From positions 34,589-66,750 of the forward strand of contig FN648646.1 of assembly GCA_000310025.1 (NCBI GenBank): 32,162 bases of DNA, read 5' to 3'. This DNA is from Ectocarpus siliculosus (lineage: Eukaryota > Sar > Phaeophyceae > Ectocarpales > Ectocarpaceae). Under the pieces are notes generated by a model. That model was not told the DNA's origin. It saw only the letters and a list, made by a program, of their open reading frames with translations, and did no database searches. Numbering within the stretch: position 1 is the first letter of the stretch; the number at the start of each line of letters is the position of its first letter. Positions 17,001-29,300 of this stretch are shown here, piece by piece. A program made the position numbers and the translations under genes.

Positions 17001-20000
17001 TTCTCCTTCTCCGGCGACCCTGCCCCTCCCGCACGCCGCCGCCACCGCTACCACCGCCGTCACCGTCCCCACCGCTGCTTCCCCACTCCACTCCTTTGAA
17101 TGTTCAACCCAATCCCCATTCGATGCCCGACCGACTAACGGAGATGCGCACATACGAACTATATACTTTTTCAACATAGCAACGACCTCAACCACAACCA
17201 CGACAAACCGCAGCTCTTGCCGGAATACATGAACGAAGCCGGCTACGAGTCTCACATGGTGGGCAAGTGGCACCTCGGCAGCTACACCCACGCGCACACG
17301 CCCCACCGAAGGGGTTTCGAGACGTACTTCGGCTACCTCAATGATGAGGAGATGTACTGGACGCACCAGGTACGTTTGAGTACATTCACGCGCAGAGTGT
17401 CGTGCGTTGTCTGGGGTTGGTGCCAAACTCTGTCTTGCATTTCGTGCATGTTTCTTAGTATCCTATTTTGTAGGAAACGTACTCATTAGCAGAGTTCGAT
17501 ACATCTTTGTTCGCCTATTGAGGCGTGTAACTTATTGCCGTCGCATGCGGCAGTCCGCCCCCCCCTACTCCGCATGTTTCGTGGAGTCTAATTCACTCTG
17601 GTCCGAGGTCGCATGCACGTTCTCGTCTCCCCGACAACCCCCCCCCGGCCCTCCGTCGACGTGCTGGCTTTTTTTACTTCAACATGGACTATTCTCTGAG
17701 AGTTAACCCTGCTTGTCGTCGCAACCAGAACGTTTTCGTGCCATCTGTTCTAGGTCCCAGTCTGCACGTTTTCGGAACGTGCTCGACGCAACAGCCGGGG
17801 TCACACAAGAGCAATCACCTGACTAAAACATTAGTTTCGTCTTCACGACTTCGTTGGCACCCTCTGCGTTTCTTCCGAGTGCTGCACTTCAAGGACGTTT
17901 CACAGTATTAATAGTTACCTACTTCATGCCGATGGACGGGTGATTCGTTGCTGGCGTCGTCACTTTTCATCACAGGGCATGTGTTGTGCCCTAACTCTCG
18001 CTCTTCATTAGGTACGATTACGTCCAGAGGTTGGACGGAGCCATTCGTGAACTTTGTACGGCCACGCTGTTTTTACCGCGGCTAGCGTAGACTAGGCCGT
18101 ACTCTACTCCTTTAGTACCTTACAACTCCTTCGTATCCATCTCTGTGTGGTGTGCGGTTACACATCAGACCTGGACAGCCACCATAAACGGTCGAAAGTT
18201 CTTCGACTTCGGGTTCGGCAACGCGACCGGATTCTATGACGTCATCGAGAGGTTCGACCCGCCCCCCGGCGACGATGACTTGGTCTCCACGGGCCCCACG
18301 AGCTCCGTTTACTCCTCCTCCCTTGAGATCAAGGGGGATTACTCCACCGAGATTTTCACGGACCGGGCGTTGGAGGTGAAGGGGGAGTTCTTGTTGTTCT
18401 GTGCTGTTGTTGTTGTTGTCCCAGGCCTCCCTGGAGCTCGCTCGTTTCCCTTCTTAACCGTCTTCGAAGAACAAAGTTCTCGATGTAAGAACTCGTTGCT
18501 GTCCTCGATGCGTGTGTTCAGCATCAATAGCGCTGATTTTGCTTCGGATGTTTTTGGTGAGCTCAGAGCATGCGCTGAATATCTCATCTCCTCGCTTGGC
18601 GTGTGGTTTATTTCTTCGGTCGATTGACCCCGTACGTCCCCTCTCGCCTTGTCACGAAGATGCCCTCCCTCCCCTCCACGACATCCCAGCAATCATTCTT
18701 TCGTGGCACCCTCAGCAGGTCGGTCCACTCCGGGATACCAAGGTCGCCTAACTGTCCAAAGTAACACGTTTTTTCCTTCTTGCTTGCTTTCTTTGTCCGT
18801 CGTCGTTAGATTCTCAGCCAGAAGACCCCGCACGACGAGAACCCGCTATTCCTATACCTGTCGCACCAGGCTGTCCACGATCCCCTGGGTGTTCCTCCCG
18901 CCGGTGAGGTCTCGCCGCACCGTTGCTGTTGCCGCCTTTGGCGGTGGTGGTGGTGGTGGTGGTGGTGGTGGTGGTGGTAGTGGTAGTGGTAGTGGTGGAG
19001 TTCTCAGCTGTTGTAGCTGTCGTAGACTTAAAAATAGTGCAGAGATGGTACAACAACGGCGGACAACCAGACATGCTCTCCTGGTTTTGGTTCTGGATTT
19101 TTCTGGATATTTCTACGTACGTTTCAAGAACATTTTTTTCGTGCGCAACCCAGGGTCTGCCACGTACAGAGACACGGTACTGTGGTCCTCAATTGTCCCC
19201 TTTCGTTCGAGGTAGGAGGATCGCACACCTCGTTGAATGCCCGCGTGGGGGCTTGGATCAGGAAATCTCTGCGGAGAGGCGGAACCAAAGCGAAAACACC
19301 ACTCACTGCATGCCCTCGTACTCCCCCCTCTTCCTACATCCCGCTGTGCTCTCAATTCCCAGCACGAACGTAAGAGTAAATAAGTATCATGATCTTCACC
19401 CAGTAACACTGAACGATAATCACGATTATGACCACCGTCAACGACACCACATCCAACCGCAGACGCCTTCAGCCCCGAGGAATGGGCCGTGTTGACTGCC
19501 CTGGAGGATGAGTCTTCCGACGCATCTCTTCGCGTCAGGTTCGCCAAGGTGAGACTACGGAGAAGGACTACATACAGTAGACGATGAAGGGGCTGACGAG
19601 CCGTTTTCCTCGTGGAGAACGGAGAGTGGGTGCTGTTCTCCGCGGTAGCGGTGTGATTTATTCTGGCCTGCCGGCCTGCCTGTAGGCTTCGGAACGTTTT
19701 GGGAAGAAATACTTCATCGCCCCGCTCCCCGATCGCCACCACCCCGTCTGAACGCCCCCATTCTCTCTCCGCGCTTTAACGTGCCCTCTCCCGATTGCCA
19801 AGTAGAGACTGTGCAACGCGAATTGTACGCCCCTCTCTGTCTGTTGGCTTCACCTATACATACGCTGTTGACGATTGGTCGAGCGAGAAAGTCGGGGACC
19901 GCCGCCTGCTTTGCTCAGCCTGGTGCAAAAGGCTAGCTGGAATCATCGCATCTTCTGTTCTTTGTCATATCTGTGATGTAGTTCTTCCTGGCAGAGGAGA

Positions 20001-23000
20001 CTTTCATGCAGACGGCTGCGGGAGAAATTTTCGTTTAGACCGTTGCGCAAAAGCAAGGTCGCGACCGAGGCACCTGTGTGGAGATCGCTAAATGCTTGAA
20101 GGATCGAATGAAGTTTGAGCTCTGCCTTGCTGTATGTATTCCCCCCACCCCCCTCGGTGCTCCGCCTTGCAGGGAGCACGTACTTAACACTACGGTTAGG
20201 ACAGCAACGATAATTGATTGCAATAAACCGTCCCGGCCTCCCTCTTCCCTCTACAAAAACCCCCACAAAAAACAACCAGGTGCTGATGTACCTGGACAAG
20301 AGCATCGGTAGGCTGGTGGACTATCTCGAGACCGAAGGCTGGCTGGAGAACTCCATCATCGTCGTGGCGAGTGACAACGGCGGGTGCCCGTCGACCGGTG
20401 GCAGCAACTACCCGCTGAGGGGGCTCAAGCACTCCAACTGGGAGGGCGGGGTTAAGGTAAAACTCCGCGACAAGAACGCTTGGGAGAAGGTGTTTTGGGG
20501 GAAATATAGGGCATTGTTTGTCTTGAGCATATCCTGTTGAGCGTGGCCAACTTGAGCTGTAGATGAACACAACCGATTTTGTTTGGACGGGGAGCGGTCT
20601 GTAGTGCATTGACGGCATTGTGTCGGATGGGCACGCGCCTGAGTACTTCTCTTCTCTTGGGAAATCTGTGCATGCCTAGCTCACACACATGTTATTGTAT
20701 GTATGGGGGTGGTGGATATTTACCCCAGGTCGAATCTGCAGCATACATACCGACCCCGTTGATAGGAGCTTGTGTAGAGGTACACTAGGAATTTGCGTGC
20801 ATGGGCTCTCATAACCACTCTCCGGTTGGGCTCAATGGATAGGACGTGCCTTTAGCCACATTCAGTCTAGGCACCGTAGCGCATACTGTGGACTTTGGGA
20901 CGGGACGGGGCTTCTATTTGTTGATGCTTGCTGTTATTGTTGTTGTATGAACACATATAGTTTTTATTTTTACCTACGCACGCACCCATCTACTCGTGCA
21001 GGTTCCTGCATTTGTGTACTCTCCTAGCCACATCCCAGAAGAACACTGGGGCACGGAGTACCGCGGACTCATGCACGTCACCGACTGGCTGCCTACCTTG
21101 GCGGACGCGGCGAACTTCGAGCTTCTCGGCAGGTGGGGAGTGCCGAAAAAGAGGGCAGTGGGCTGTCATCATCCTCTAAGTAGGCTATGCTCTTTAGTTT
21201 TGAGATGCTCAGGACGCCGAAACTAGGCAAAAGTGTGTACTCCTCTGTCTCGTAGACGAGAAAGTTTCAGCGACGCTAGCTATTGGATACAACAAGGGAT
21301 GAAAATTAAATGAAGCCGAAACCAAAAGACGCAAGTCTAACCTGATTTCCCTCCTTCGGCGTTCCAAATTTTGGGAAAGGAATGCTCCTCGGCAACCATT
21401 GTGGCAAGAGTTTCGTCCAGTTGTCGATCGACCCCCCGCCCACCACCCCCGACCCCCGACGACTGCCCGCCGTTCTCGCGTCACTGCGGCAAAGCATGCA
21501 CAACTGAAAAATCTCCCTTTTCCCCCTGAACGGCGCGACTGTTTGTATGCACACAGCCACGGAGACCTTGACGGAGTAAGCCACTGGAAGCACATCGTCC
21601 CCGCTCCTGGCGATGACACCGCTACTGTTTCTGAGTCGCCGGAGGCGGCGGCGGCGGTGGAGGATAACCGACTGAAGAGAGCGAGGACGGCTACGGCGGC
21701 GGTTGATGGTGGCGGTGGCGGTGGTGGTGGCGGTGGCGGTGGCAGTAGCTACGGCTTGGGTGAGGTCTCGTACGGTGCCAGGAGGGAGGTTCTGTACAAC
21801 TTCGACCCGTATGTTCTGGGGGCCAACATCACCGACGAGTGAGTATTGAGTTCCCGTTGACCCTGTTGAAGGTTTGTGTGCATGCATGTGTTGTATATTG
21901 CTTCTGTTTCTCGTTCTTTCGGCATTCCTGCTGTCCTCTGTCCATCCTGCCGGGAGATCTTGCTTGTATTCTTCCACATTGTGTTTCGTCTCTCGCTTTT
22001 GAAACGGTTCGAAGAGTATGTGCGTGTGCCTACTTGATTTCCTATGAGCGTCGGCTCGTCCTGTGTGTGTGCTACATAGTCCGCTTGTTTCCGACACTTG
22101 CTCGATGCGCATACATGCGTCGTTTTCCTCCGACCCCCCTGGAGCCCGTTTGTGCCCGCTTTCGTCTTTCTGTCTCTCGTCTTTCGTTGCGCTGTCTGTC
22201 TGCCGTTCGTGGTTGCCATTTATCTTATTTCTTGATCTTTTTCAAGTACCCTACTTGCTGTGTTCTCACCACTGTAGAATACTACCGTGGTTTTCATTGT
22301 TTACGACTGCTGTTGTTGCGTTCTCGTTATTTTCAGCATCGGCGAAGCCGACTTCACCGAGGTACAGGGAGCTTTCCGCCAGGGTAAATGGAAATTCATG
22401 TTCAACTCGTGGTGTTCCGGCTACTACGCCTTCGACAACAAGACCTTGCTCGCGGTGGGTGGACGTACTTGCTACGTATGAGCCAGCGACACAGCCATCT
22501 ACGTTTTCGTTCCAGTAGCTATAACAGACCGGAATCGGGTGATTGGATGGAAGATTCAGTTGTTACTTCCCCTCTGCCTCCAAGGATTTTGTGTGTTTGG
22601 CTCTTATCCGGGTCGTGGTCTTCACTGGGTGGGCTGGAATGTTTGCGTGTCAAAGGGCACGCACAAGCCGCCCAGCGCCTTAGACCATTGAACTTGATCA
22701 GTGTGCATTCAACAGTCCGTGTGTTGATTGTGTATCCCTTTTGCCCGCCCGCCCCCCTTCCTCCGTTGTGTTCCATGTTGTTAGTCTACTTTGTGCGCCA
22801 TGTCTCTTCTACAGTATGTAGCATTGCACTGGGCTGACCAAAGAAACAAGAAAACAAGACCACAAGCTCCTCTCTCTCGCTCCTTACGGCTCTTTCTTTC
22901 GCAAAAAATAGCAAAAAAACAACAACAGACACAGCACCACTCACGTACAAGGTTAACGGTAACGCCCCCCACCATTGGAATGGATACTAGGACGACCTGA

Positions 23001-24215
23001 CGGACGAGGACAACACCTGCCAGGAGCTAGGGGAGTGCTCACAGTGCGGGGCCAACTGCGGGAGCCTGAGCATCGACTACACGGACTGGCTCTTCGACCT
23101 CGAGGATGACCCTAGGGAATTGAACAACCTCGCCAACGAACACCCGGAGGTCCGTATTATATTTCTTGACAGGGTTAATCCCAGCCCCCCCACCCCCGTT
23201 CTATTTCTAATACAAAGCGTACATCTCGACATCGACGATGGTTCTGAAGTGGTGTGTGACCCCTTTTCCCCGGATTTCAGTGAGATCTTTTAACGGCGTC
23301 GGTTATTGACGCTCGTGCTCTTCCCGTCGTGCGGATACTAGTTGGTAGCGAACCTCGGAGGGCGTAGCAAACCTCGGAGGGTGCGGGAGGGGGGTGTTGA
23401 ACTCCGTCAAAATTGACATTAAACAAATCCTACGTAGCACAACCAAGACGATTGAAAGACGGAAGAGCGCAGCACATACATACACATAAAGCGCGGGAGA
23501 GAAAGGGGTGGGTAGGTTGATGTTGCTTGGGGAGGCGGTACATGTGCTGCCAGCGTCTACAGCGCGCATGCCCATGTATGTCGCACATGCGTTGTCCCTC
23601 CTTGAGCATGGCATCCTCTCGAGAGGAACCCACCCCGTACCACCTCCGCCTCTGAATAGACGGCACGCTGCTTACCACTTTCGCAGGTGGTAGAAAGCTT
23701 GCGCAGGCGCGTCTTGGAGGTGGTGTTTCAGGAGTTCTCCAACTCTTCGTATAAGAGCGTCAACTACGGGGCTTACTACATCTGGAGGAAGGTGTGACGG
23801 GTTGTCGGGGGAGTAAATGTAGGGGAGGGGGCGATGGCGGTCTTGTATTCCTGGTTTACGTAGGCGGTCTGATGTACACGAGATGACGACCGGACGGTTC
23901 TTCTGCGGTTCTCAGATGAAGCTCACGCTCAACCTTGGAGCTCTCTCTCCCCCCCCCCCCTCTGTGTGTGTGTGTGTGTGTGTGTGTCGCCCATTCGATA
24001 TATCATGACCGTTCGAGAAACAAAAAAGAACTTTGCTTTTTCCTGGGCAGCTGCCGTTCGTTGTCTGACTATTGCTTTCTCGGCGGCACTACACGACCTC
24101 TCGTTCGTTCTCGTTCGTTTTCGTTCGTTCTGTTCAGTTTGACTATTGGATGGTGCCGTGGTGGGAGCTGGAGCAGGGAGCCGATGACGCCGACGACGAG
24201 AGTGATGGATTGTAG
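14005..24215 (+). CDS. Formylglycine-dependent sulfatase (arylsulfatase B/I/J-like), 14 exons
   Basis: Proposed exons: 14005-14290, 15413-15786, 16369-16506, 17214-17369, 18169-18375, 18810-18903, 19463-19548, 20280-20456, 21002-21132, 21557-21838, 22337-22454, 22991-23149, 23687-23791, 24138-24215. Together they give 796 residues in one frame. The family hydrolyses sulfate esters, here probably of glycans in the secretory pathway or cell wall. All hallmark residues are present: metal ligands D190-D191 (IMIDDMGWNDIGYHS), the Cys converted to formylglycine, C230, in CTPAR with R234, K284 and H286 in GKWHLG, H410 in HQAVHDPL, D479-N480 in SDNGG, and K497 in PLRGLKHSNWEGG. Exon 1 supplies a type II signal anchor (VGVVLFSLAFLGLVAIFV, about 57-74); its link to exon 2 is inferred from phase. 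Without it an ATG at 15337 would start a protein lacking a signal. A low-complexity insert with 12 Gly (601-612) lies between LDGVSHW and REVLYNFDP. The tail is acidic. Confidence 0.93.
16333..16360 (+). repeat. (GAY)9 microsatellite beside the acceptor of the active-site exon
   Basis: Nine GAT/GAC units end eight bases before the AG (16368) that opens the sulfatase exon carrying CTPAR. It occupies the place where a pyrimidine tract is normally found. Confidence 0.9.
18943..18998 (+). repeat. (GGT)n / (GGTAGT)n microsatellite in sulfatase intron 6
   Basis: About twelve GGT units are followed by GGTAGT units, starting 39 bases after the donor at 18904. Every unit contains GT, so many weak donor-like sites follow the real one. 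Confidence 0.93.
21711..21746 (+). repeat. Coding (GGY)12 repeat in the sulfatase gene
   Basis: Twelve Gly codons alternate GGT and GGC in exon 10 and follow a shorter GGC-rich Ala stretch at about 21639-21660. The frame stays open. Replication slippage here would change the length of a surface loop in steps of one residue. Confidence 0.93.
23949..23987. repeat. Poly-C followed by (TG)n in the last sulfatase intron
   Basis: Twelve C (23949-23960) are followed by about twelve TG units (23963-23987). They lie in intron 13, between the exons ending at 23791 and starting at 24138. Confidence 0.93.
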
Positions 24216-24346
24216 CTTCGTCATTGGTGTCTGTCTGTGCTGCTGCTACAATACTTGATCTGTACTGGTCATGTGTGTACCCTTTTTCATGTGCCTGCGT
24301 ACGGCGGCGAGGGTTACTTGACCGGAGCGAGACGCATTCCGGCATG

Positions 24347-24348
<2 letters not shown>

Positions 24349-24377
<29 letters not shown>

Positions 24378-24396
24378 TGTATGTATGTATGTATGT
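24349..24396. repeat. (ATGT)12 microsatellite
   Basis: Twelve perfect tetranucleotide units lie 134 bases after the sulfatase stop codon, in the probable 3' UTR. On the opposite strand they create a spurious Tyr-Ile-His-Thr reading frame. Confidence 0.95.
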
Positions 24397-26143
24397 GTGG
24401 GGTAAAGCGTCATATTTCGTTCTGGACAGGAGCTTAAAGGTATCGCCCAAGTCTTGATCTTTCCCCCAGTACCCTTGATTTGTGGGGAATTGGAATGGCT
24501 GACGCACACCCGTGGTAAATATACTCTGGCCCAGGAGGGGTAGAATGCACGGATAGAACCTGCGGCAAAATTGTCTTGATTGATTAGGCTTTGGCGATTT
24601 TGATTTTGATTTTTTATTTCCTGGCCTCGTTTATCGAGAGCGATGGGCTCAAGCAAGTATCCATTGCCCCGACAGGTCGCTTGGGACGTTTGACTGTCTG
24701 GGGATTTAGTTATTTTGATGCTACAGTATTCTACATCATCAGTGCATCGCAATTGATTGTGTTGATTCTTCTGGGTCCTTTGATAGGCTGTACGATTTGT
24801 CATGGTACCCTTTTGAGGTAGTTAGCCTGTGACCAATGTGATAGGAAATGGAGGGTGTTTGAAGGCACGGGGTAGAGATAGATCGGAACGGTTTTTAACG
24901 TGAAGGTAATAACAACGACAGCAACCACAACGCGTCAACAGGACGCGAACCAGTTCGGGTGTTGTAAGGTACACCCGGTCGAACGGAGAGGTTTGTAGTA
25001 TGCGGGTTGCTCGTTCTTCCTTTTCACACCCGGATTCGGATGTGCGGTCAGAAAATGGGGCGTGCCGTGCCATGTGCGTGCTCGTATCTTGGTTCATTTT
25101 CGAGGCAGCCCTGGGGGTTACTTCGTCAGTGTTGCAGTATATCGCCTGTGGGCTGCGAGTAAGCAAGACTAGTATTTCCGTTTGTTCTACTGACGACCCC
25201 AAGTCTTGCGAGGTTACACGGGTGACAATCTTGGAAGACATTTGAACAAGATACAAACTCAATTGTAAAAGGCAGAATCAATTGTTGTTTAGACTACATA
25301 TTAGTCGTTGAAACCACAGCAGTGCTCTCGCTGTTGCCTTGTACTCTGGTAGGCTGGACGAAGGGGGCGGTGCCTCCATCTGGGAGGACATTTCAATGGA
25401 AGACTCGTCCAGCTATCACACGATGAGTGCGGCCTCTTTCACCCCCTAAACGATACCCTTCACATCACCATCTTGTTGTTATCAAACACAAACACAAAAA
25501 CGTAAGGGAGACCAAATTCACCCTCTCCGCCCCCGCTGTCTGTGTGATTGATAGGCTTGAGGGTTCGGGTTATTGCCATAGTTTTCCGCTGTGATGGGCC
25601 GCGATGAAACGACCGTGTGTGTGTAATTCTTTTCTGATTTTCCAGCCGATAAGTAGGTCGAAACGGGCACTTTTTCCACGGCGTTGGGTATCCGCCCCCT
25701 TAAACATGCTGCCGGTACCTGAATGACTTGGTCTTGCAACAAGTCTGGCATCTGACAGCCGAAGGTGTAGAGTAGATGTCGCGGTCAAGCTAAAGAGTTG
25801 CCTACAATACGATGTATCCCACTACTGTCTTAGACAGCGGTATAGACTAGGCTGCACACAGAGCAATTGTACTTTTAATCCAGGCTCTGTCTGCCTGAGA
25901 ATCATTGCCGAGTGAGAATTGACTCGACTACACTACAAAGATACGATACTGCGCCCGACCCGCAGCAACGAGATATCCCGCCAGACGTGCTAGGGAACGT
26001 CCAATGTTCAGTTCTTGTCGAGTTCGATAAGATAAGGATACTCTTCTGTTCGAAAGCACGTGTACACGTGTAACCCGCCTACACTCTACCACTCCGCTGC
26101 CCCTAAACTGCTGCTGCTGTGTTGCTCGTGGTTTTTGTCGGTC

Positions 26144-26214
26144 ATGTTCCGTTTCGCATTGCGGTTTGGAACCTTATCACTCATGTATGTTCCGTTTCGC
26201 ATCGCGGTTTCGGA
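26144..26214. repeat. 43-base tandem direct repeat upstream of the TPR gene
   Basis: ATGTTCCGTTTCGCATTGCG occurs at 26144 and again, with one change, at 26187, each followed by GTTT and GGA. The copies lie 190-260 bases before the ATG at 26400, within the likely promoter or 5' UTR. Confidence 0.88.
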
Positions 26215-26399
26215 AGCTTCCATTAATCTCGCCGCGTTTCTCCTCTCGTCCCCCCGGTTTCCTGTTGTCCTTTCTGTCAAGATCGTAAAGTGCTCCCTCT
26301 CCTGTGCTGTGTCAAAAGCGATTCAAAGACTTGGAGAGGGTTGCCTTCTTCGGCTGATTCTTCCTAAAAAGGGCAAGGGGAGAGGACAACTAAACCACG

Positions 26400-29300
26400 A
26401 TGGGGACACGACGAATGACCGAGCATGGTGCTCCCTCGGCTGGCGCCTTGCGACGGAAAGGAAGCAAGGGCAAAGATCCATTCGAACGAAACGATCTCAA
26501 GGTGAGTCTTTTATTGAGCATCCACCACGCTAACCGGCTGTGCGTAGACTACACGTTCAATCTGATTCTTTTTTGCCTCTTTCACTGGAAATGCTATGCA
26601 TACACAGCAGTATTGCTGTCGACAGTGCAGTCTCCGCTTCAAACGATCTGTTGCATCTCATGTCGCGATGCTGATGTAGACTATGTTTCGCGAGCCACAC
26701 GCACACGCAACGTACGTACACTACTTGTTCCAACAATACCTGTAGATGCAACAAATATAGTTGGAGTGTTCTCCTCGGCGGGGACTGACTGGGTTATTGA
26801 GGAATTGATACTGAGAGAAGAACAAACTTACATCAGAGAAAGGGCCTACGGGCCAGGGACCGGACCCAAGGTTGGCGTCTTGGAACCCGTTGTAGCGAGG
26901 ATTTCATATTTTTAGAAAGAAGTTATGTAGAAAACTTTATGTGTCCTACGTACTCATTTTGTACACGTCTGGTTGAGGGGGCGGGGTGAACTCATAGTCC
27001 TGCATCGTTACATATAGACCATTGACCTCGCATCCCTGCAAAGCCGGGACGGAGCACGCCGGGTTCTCACCAGACCGGGTTCTCACCAGACCGGGTTCTC
27101 ACCAGACCGGGCTTTAAAATCACCGAGCACGAAACGCCGTGAGGTATTCTGCGAGTCGCATAGATAGGTGGCGGAGGGGGGGTGGGGAAAACACTGTAAA
27201 CACTGCACGTACGGCTTAACAACAGCTTGGGATCGTATTTCTCGTGATACTCACACAAGTCTACACGTGTATTGTTACAGGCTATTGACGAGATGCAAGC
27301 AGTCGGGGTCACCACCGTGCCAGCTCGCACCAGCGGGCCGCAACGCAAGTCACGGCTACGGAATCGTTCTGCCGCCGTCTCCGCGGGTGACACGGGAACA
27401 TCAGGCGGTTCGCAGGGCTCGGCCGTAGCGGGGACGCGCCTGGCAGGTGGAAGTATTACCAGCAATAGAAGCAGCCGCAATCATCAGGATCAGATTTCGG
27501 AGCAGGATCTGGAGGGCGTGGATCGGAGAGCAATCTGCGAGGACATCTTGACGGGGGGACACGTGCAAACGTTCGTCGACTTTTTCTACCTCACGCACAG
27601 ACCAGCCCCTGTGCAAGGTAGGAAGGACTGCGGTGAAGAGAGATACTGCCGTTCGTTGTGCCTTCTATTGCAGCACGTTGTTCAGCACCATTGGAGAGGA
27701 TGTTTCGTGGCCGCATGTCGTTACTATATACCAAGGGTGCATCCCTGCTGTCGCTACAATATGGACGGATGCGTTGCGAAAGTGCACCTCTTTCGAAAGT
27801 GCACTGGTAGGCACCGCATTACGCATGTATGCTGAAACAGGTGTACCCATGAAACCTGCGAGGACACACGGCATTGTTACCACTAGAAGACTAGTCGTGA
27901 GACTTCCGTGTCTGGTAGATCCAACCGAAGCTGAACCGGAATGCTCGCCGGGTCGTGGCATATCCCTACCGTATCTCCTCTCCTCAGTCTCCTCACGGTA
28001 TTCTCACTGGGTTCCGATCTTCTAAGTCCGATAATTCGCCATTGATTTCAAAGTACGCACACGCCCGACTCTCTTCTTTTCTGCTGCACTGTATCAACGC
28101 TACCGGTGTATGCGTTTTCTTCTGCGGCGGCACAAACCACGCAATAGATGCCACGGATCCAGGGGAAGGCTCGGCGGAGGTCAACGTCCCAAAGCGAGAG
28201 ATGCTTTTCATCAGGGATAACCTGGTCGCGGCGGAGAGTGCTCGACGGCGAGGAGACACCGCCGCCGTGTACAAGGCTTACAACAGGTTGGTTGTCCGGT
28301 AGCGTATCTCAGATGTACAGCAGTGAGTGGCGCAAGTTTCATCGCGTATCCCGCTGCACAGCACTAGTAGGAGCAGCATGATGTGGCGCCGTGACTCTCC
28401 TTTCGTGGCGATGGTGCCAACAGCACCCCCACCGCAAATGAGGAGATGTACGTTCGGCAACCCAATCATTGCAGCCGTAAGATTGCTGCGTATCCGTCTT
28501 GGAACCTTCCATTCGTGAGGCGATACTGCGTGTACCAGATGCCGTAGCGGGGCGTACAGGTAGCAAAGCGGAAACATGCACATGCGCACGCACATATGTG
28601 GACCAGCTACAGACACGCCAGACAATCGTCTCCCTGCTTCCTCGGGTTTGCATGGCTTGTTTTCCTGCAGGAGTCATGTACGCTTGCCTCCCAGACCCGA
28701 TTCGCGTTGATGAGCGCGTAGTCTCGTGTATTCGTGGATTGTAAATAACCCCCATATTCTCTCTACTCTTTCCACGCCACAAAACACCCCATGCAATCTG
28801 CAGGAGTGATCGCTCCGCACACCTCTGGCGTTTGTAACGCTACGCAGACTGCATAGCAACAACTCACGTAAGGCAACATGATATTACGCAATGAAAACGC
28901 TGCGACGAAGCACGGCTGCAGACAAACCCCGGTTAAACTTAACCGCCGCACATACGGCTACACCTGCGACAAAACACACAGCCTGGCGCAGTACTACCAA
29001 GAGATGAACGACCCCAAGACCGGGGTGTACTTCCACGAGAAGTGCCTGGAAATCAGCCGCCTGACCGCCGACAGGGGAGGCGAGATGAGCGCGAACCACC
29101 GTCTCGGAGTCGCGTACGAGAAAATGGTGAAATCATTTCCTCGTCGGTTATAGCTATTGTTGTTGTTGTAGCTGCTGCTGCTGCTGCTTCTGCTAGCTTG
29201 CCACCGTCGCATCTTACGTTGTCGTTTCAAGGCGTCAGCGATGTATCTCCATGCACTGCTGGGACACCGTGTAGGGGAACTCCTCTTCCTGCTGTCGATG

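Larger units (their letters stand above)
24216..26399. other. Spacer between sulfatase and TPR genes
   Basis: No convincing coding region was found. The left part is the probable 3' UTR of the sulfatase gene and contains the (ATGT)12 repeat. The right part should contain the promoter and 5' UTR of the TPR gene, including the 43-base direct repeat at 26144-26214. Open frames here are at most about 185 codons on the opposite strand and owe much to the ATGT repeat. Confidence 0.55.

Noticed and set aside
24246-24803. 185-codon - strand frame with Tyr-Ile-His-Thr repeats
   Set aside because: It is produced by the ATGT microsatellite in the probable 3' UTR of the sulfatase gene.
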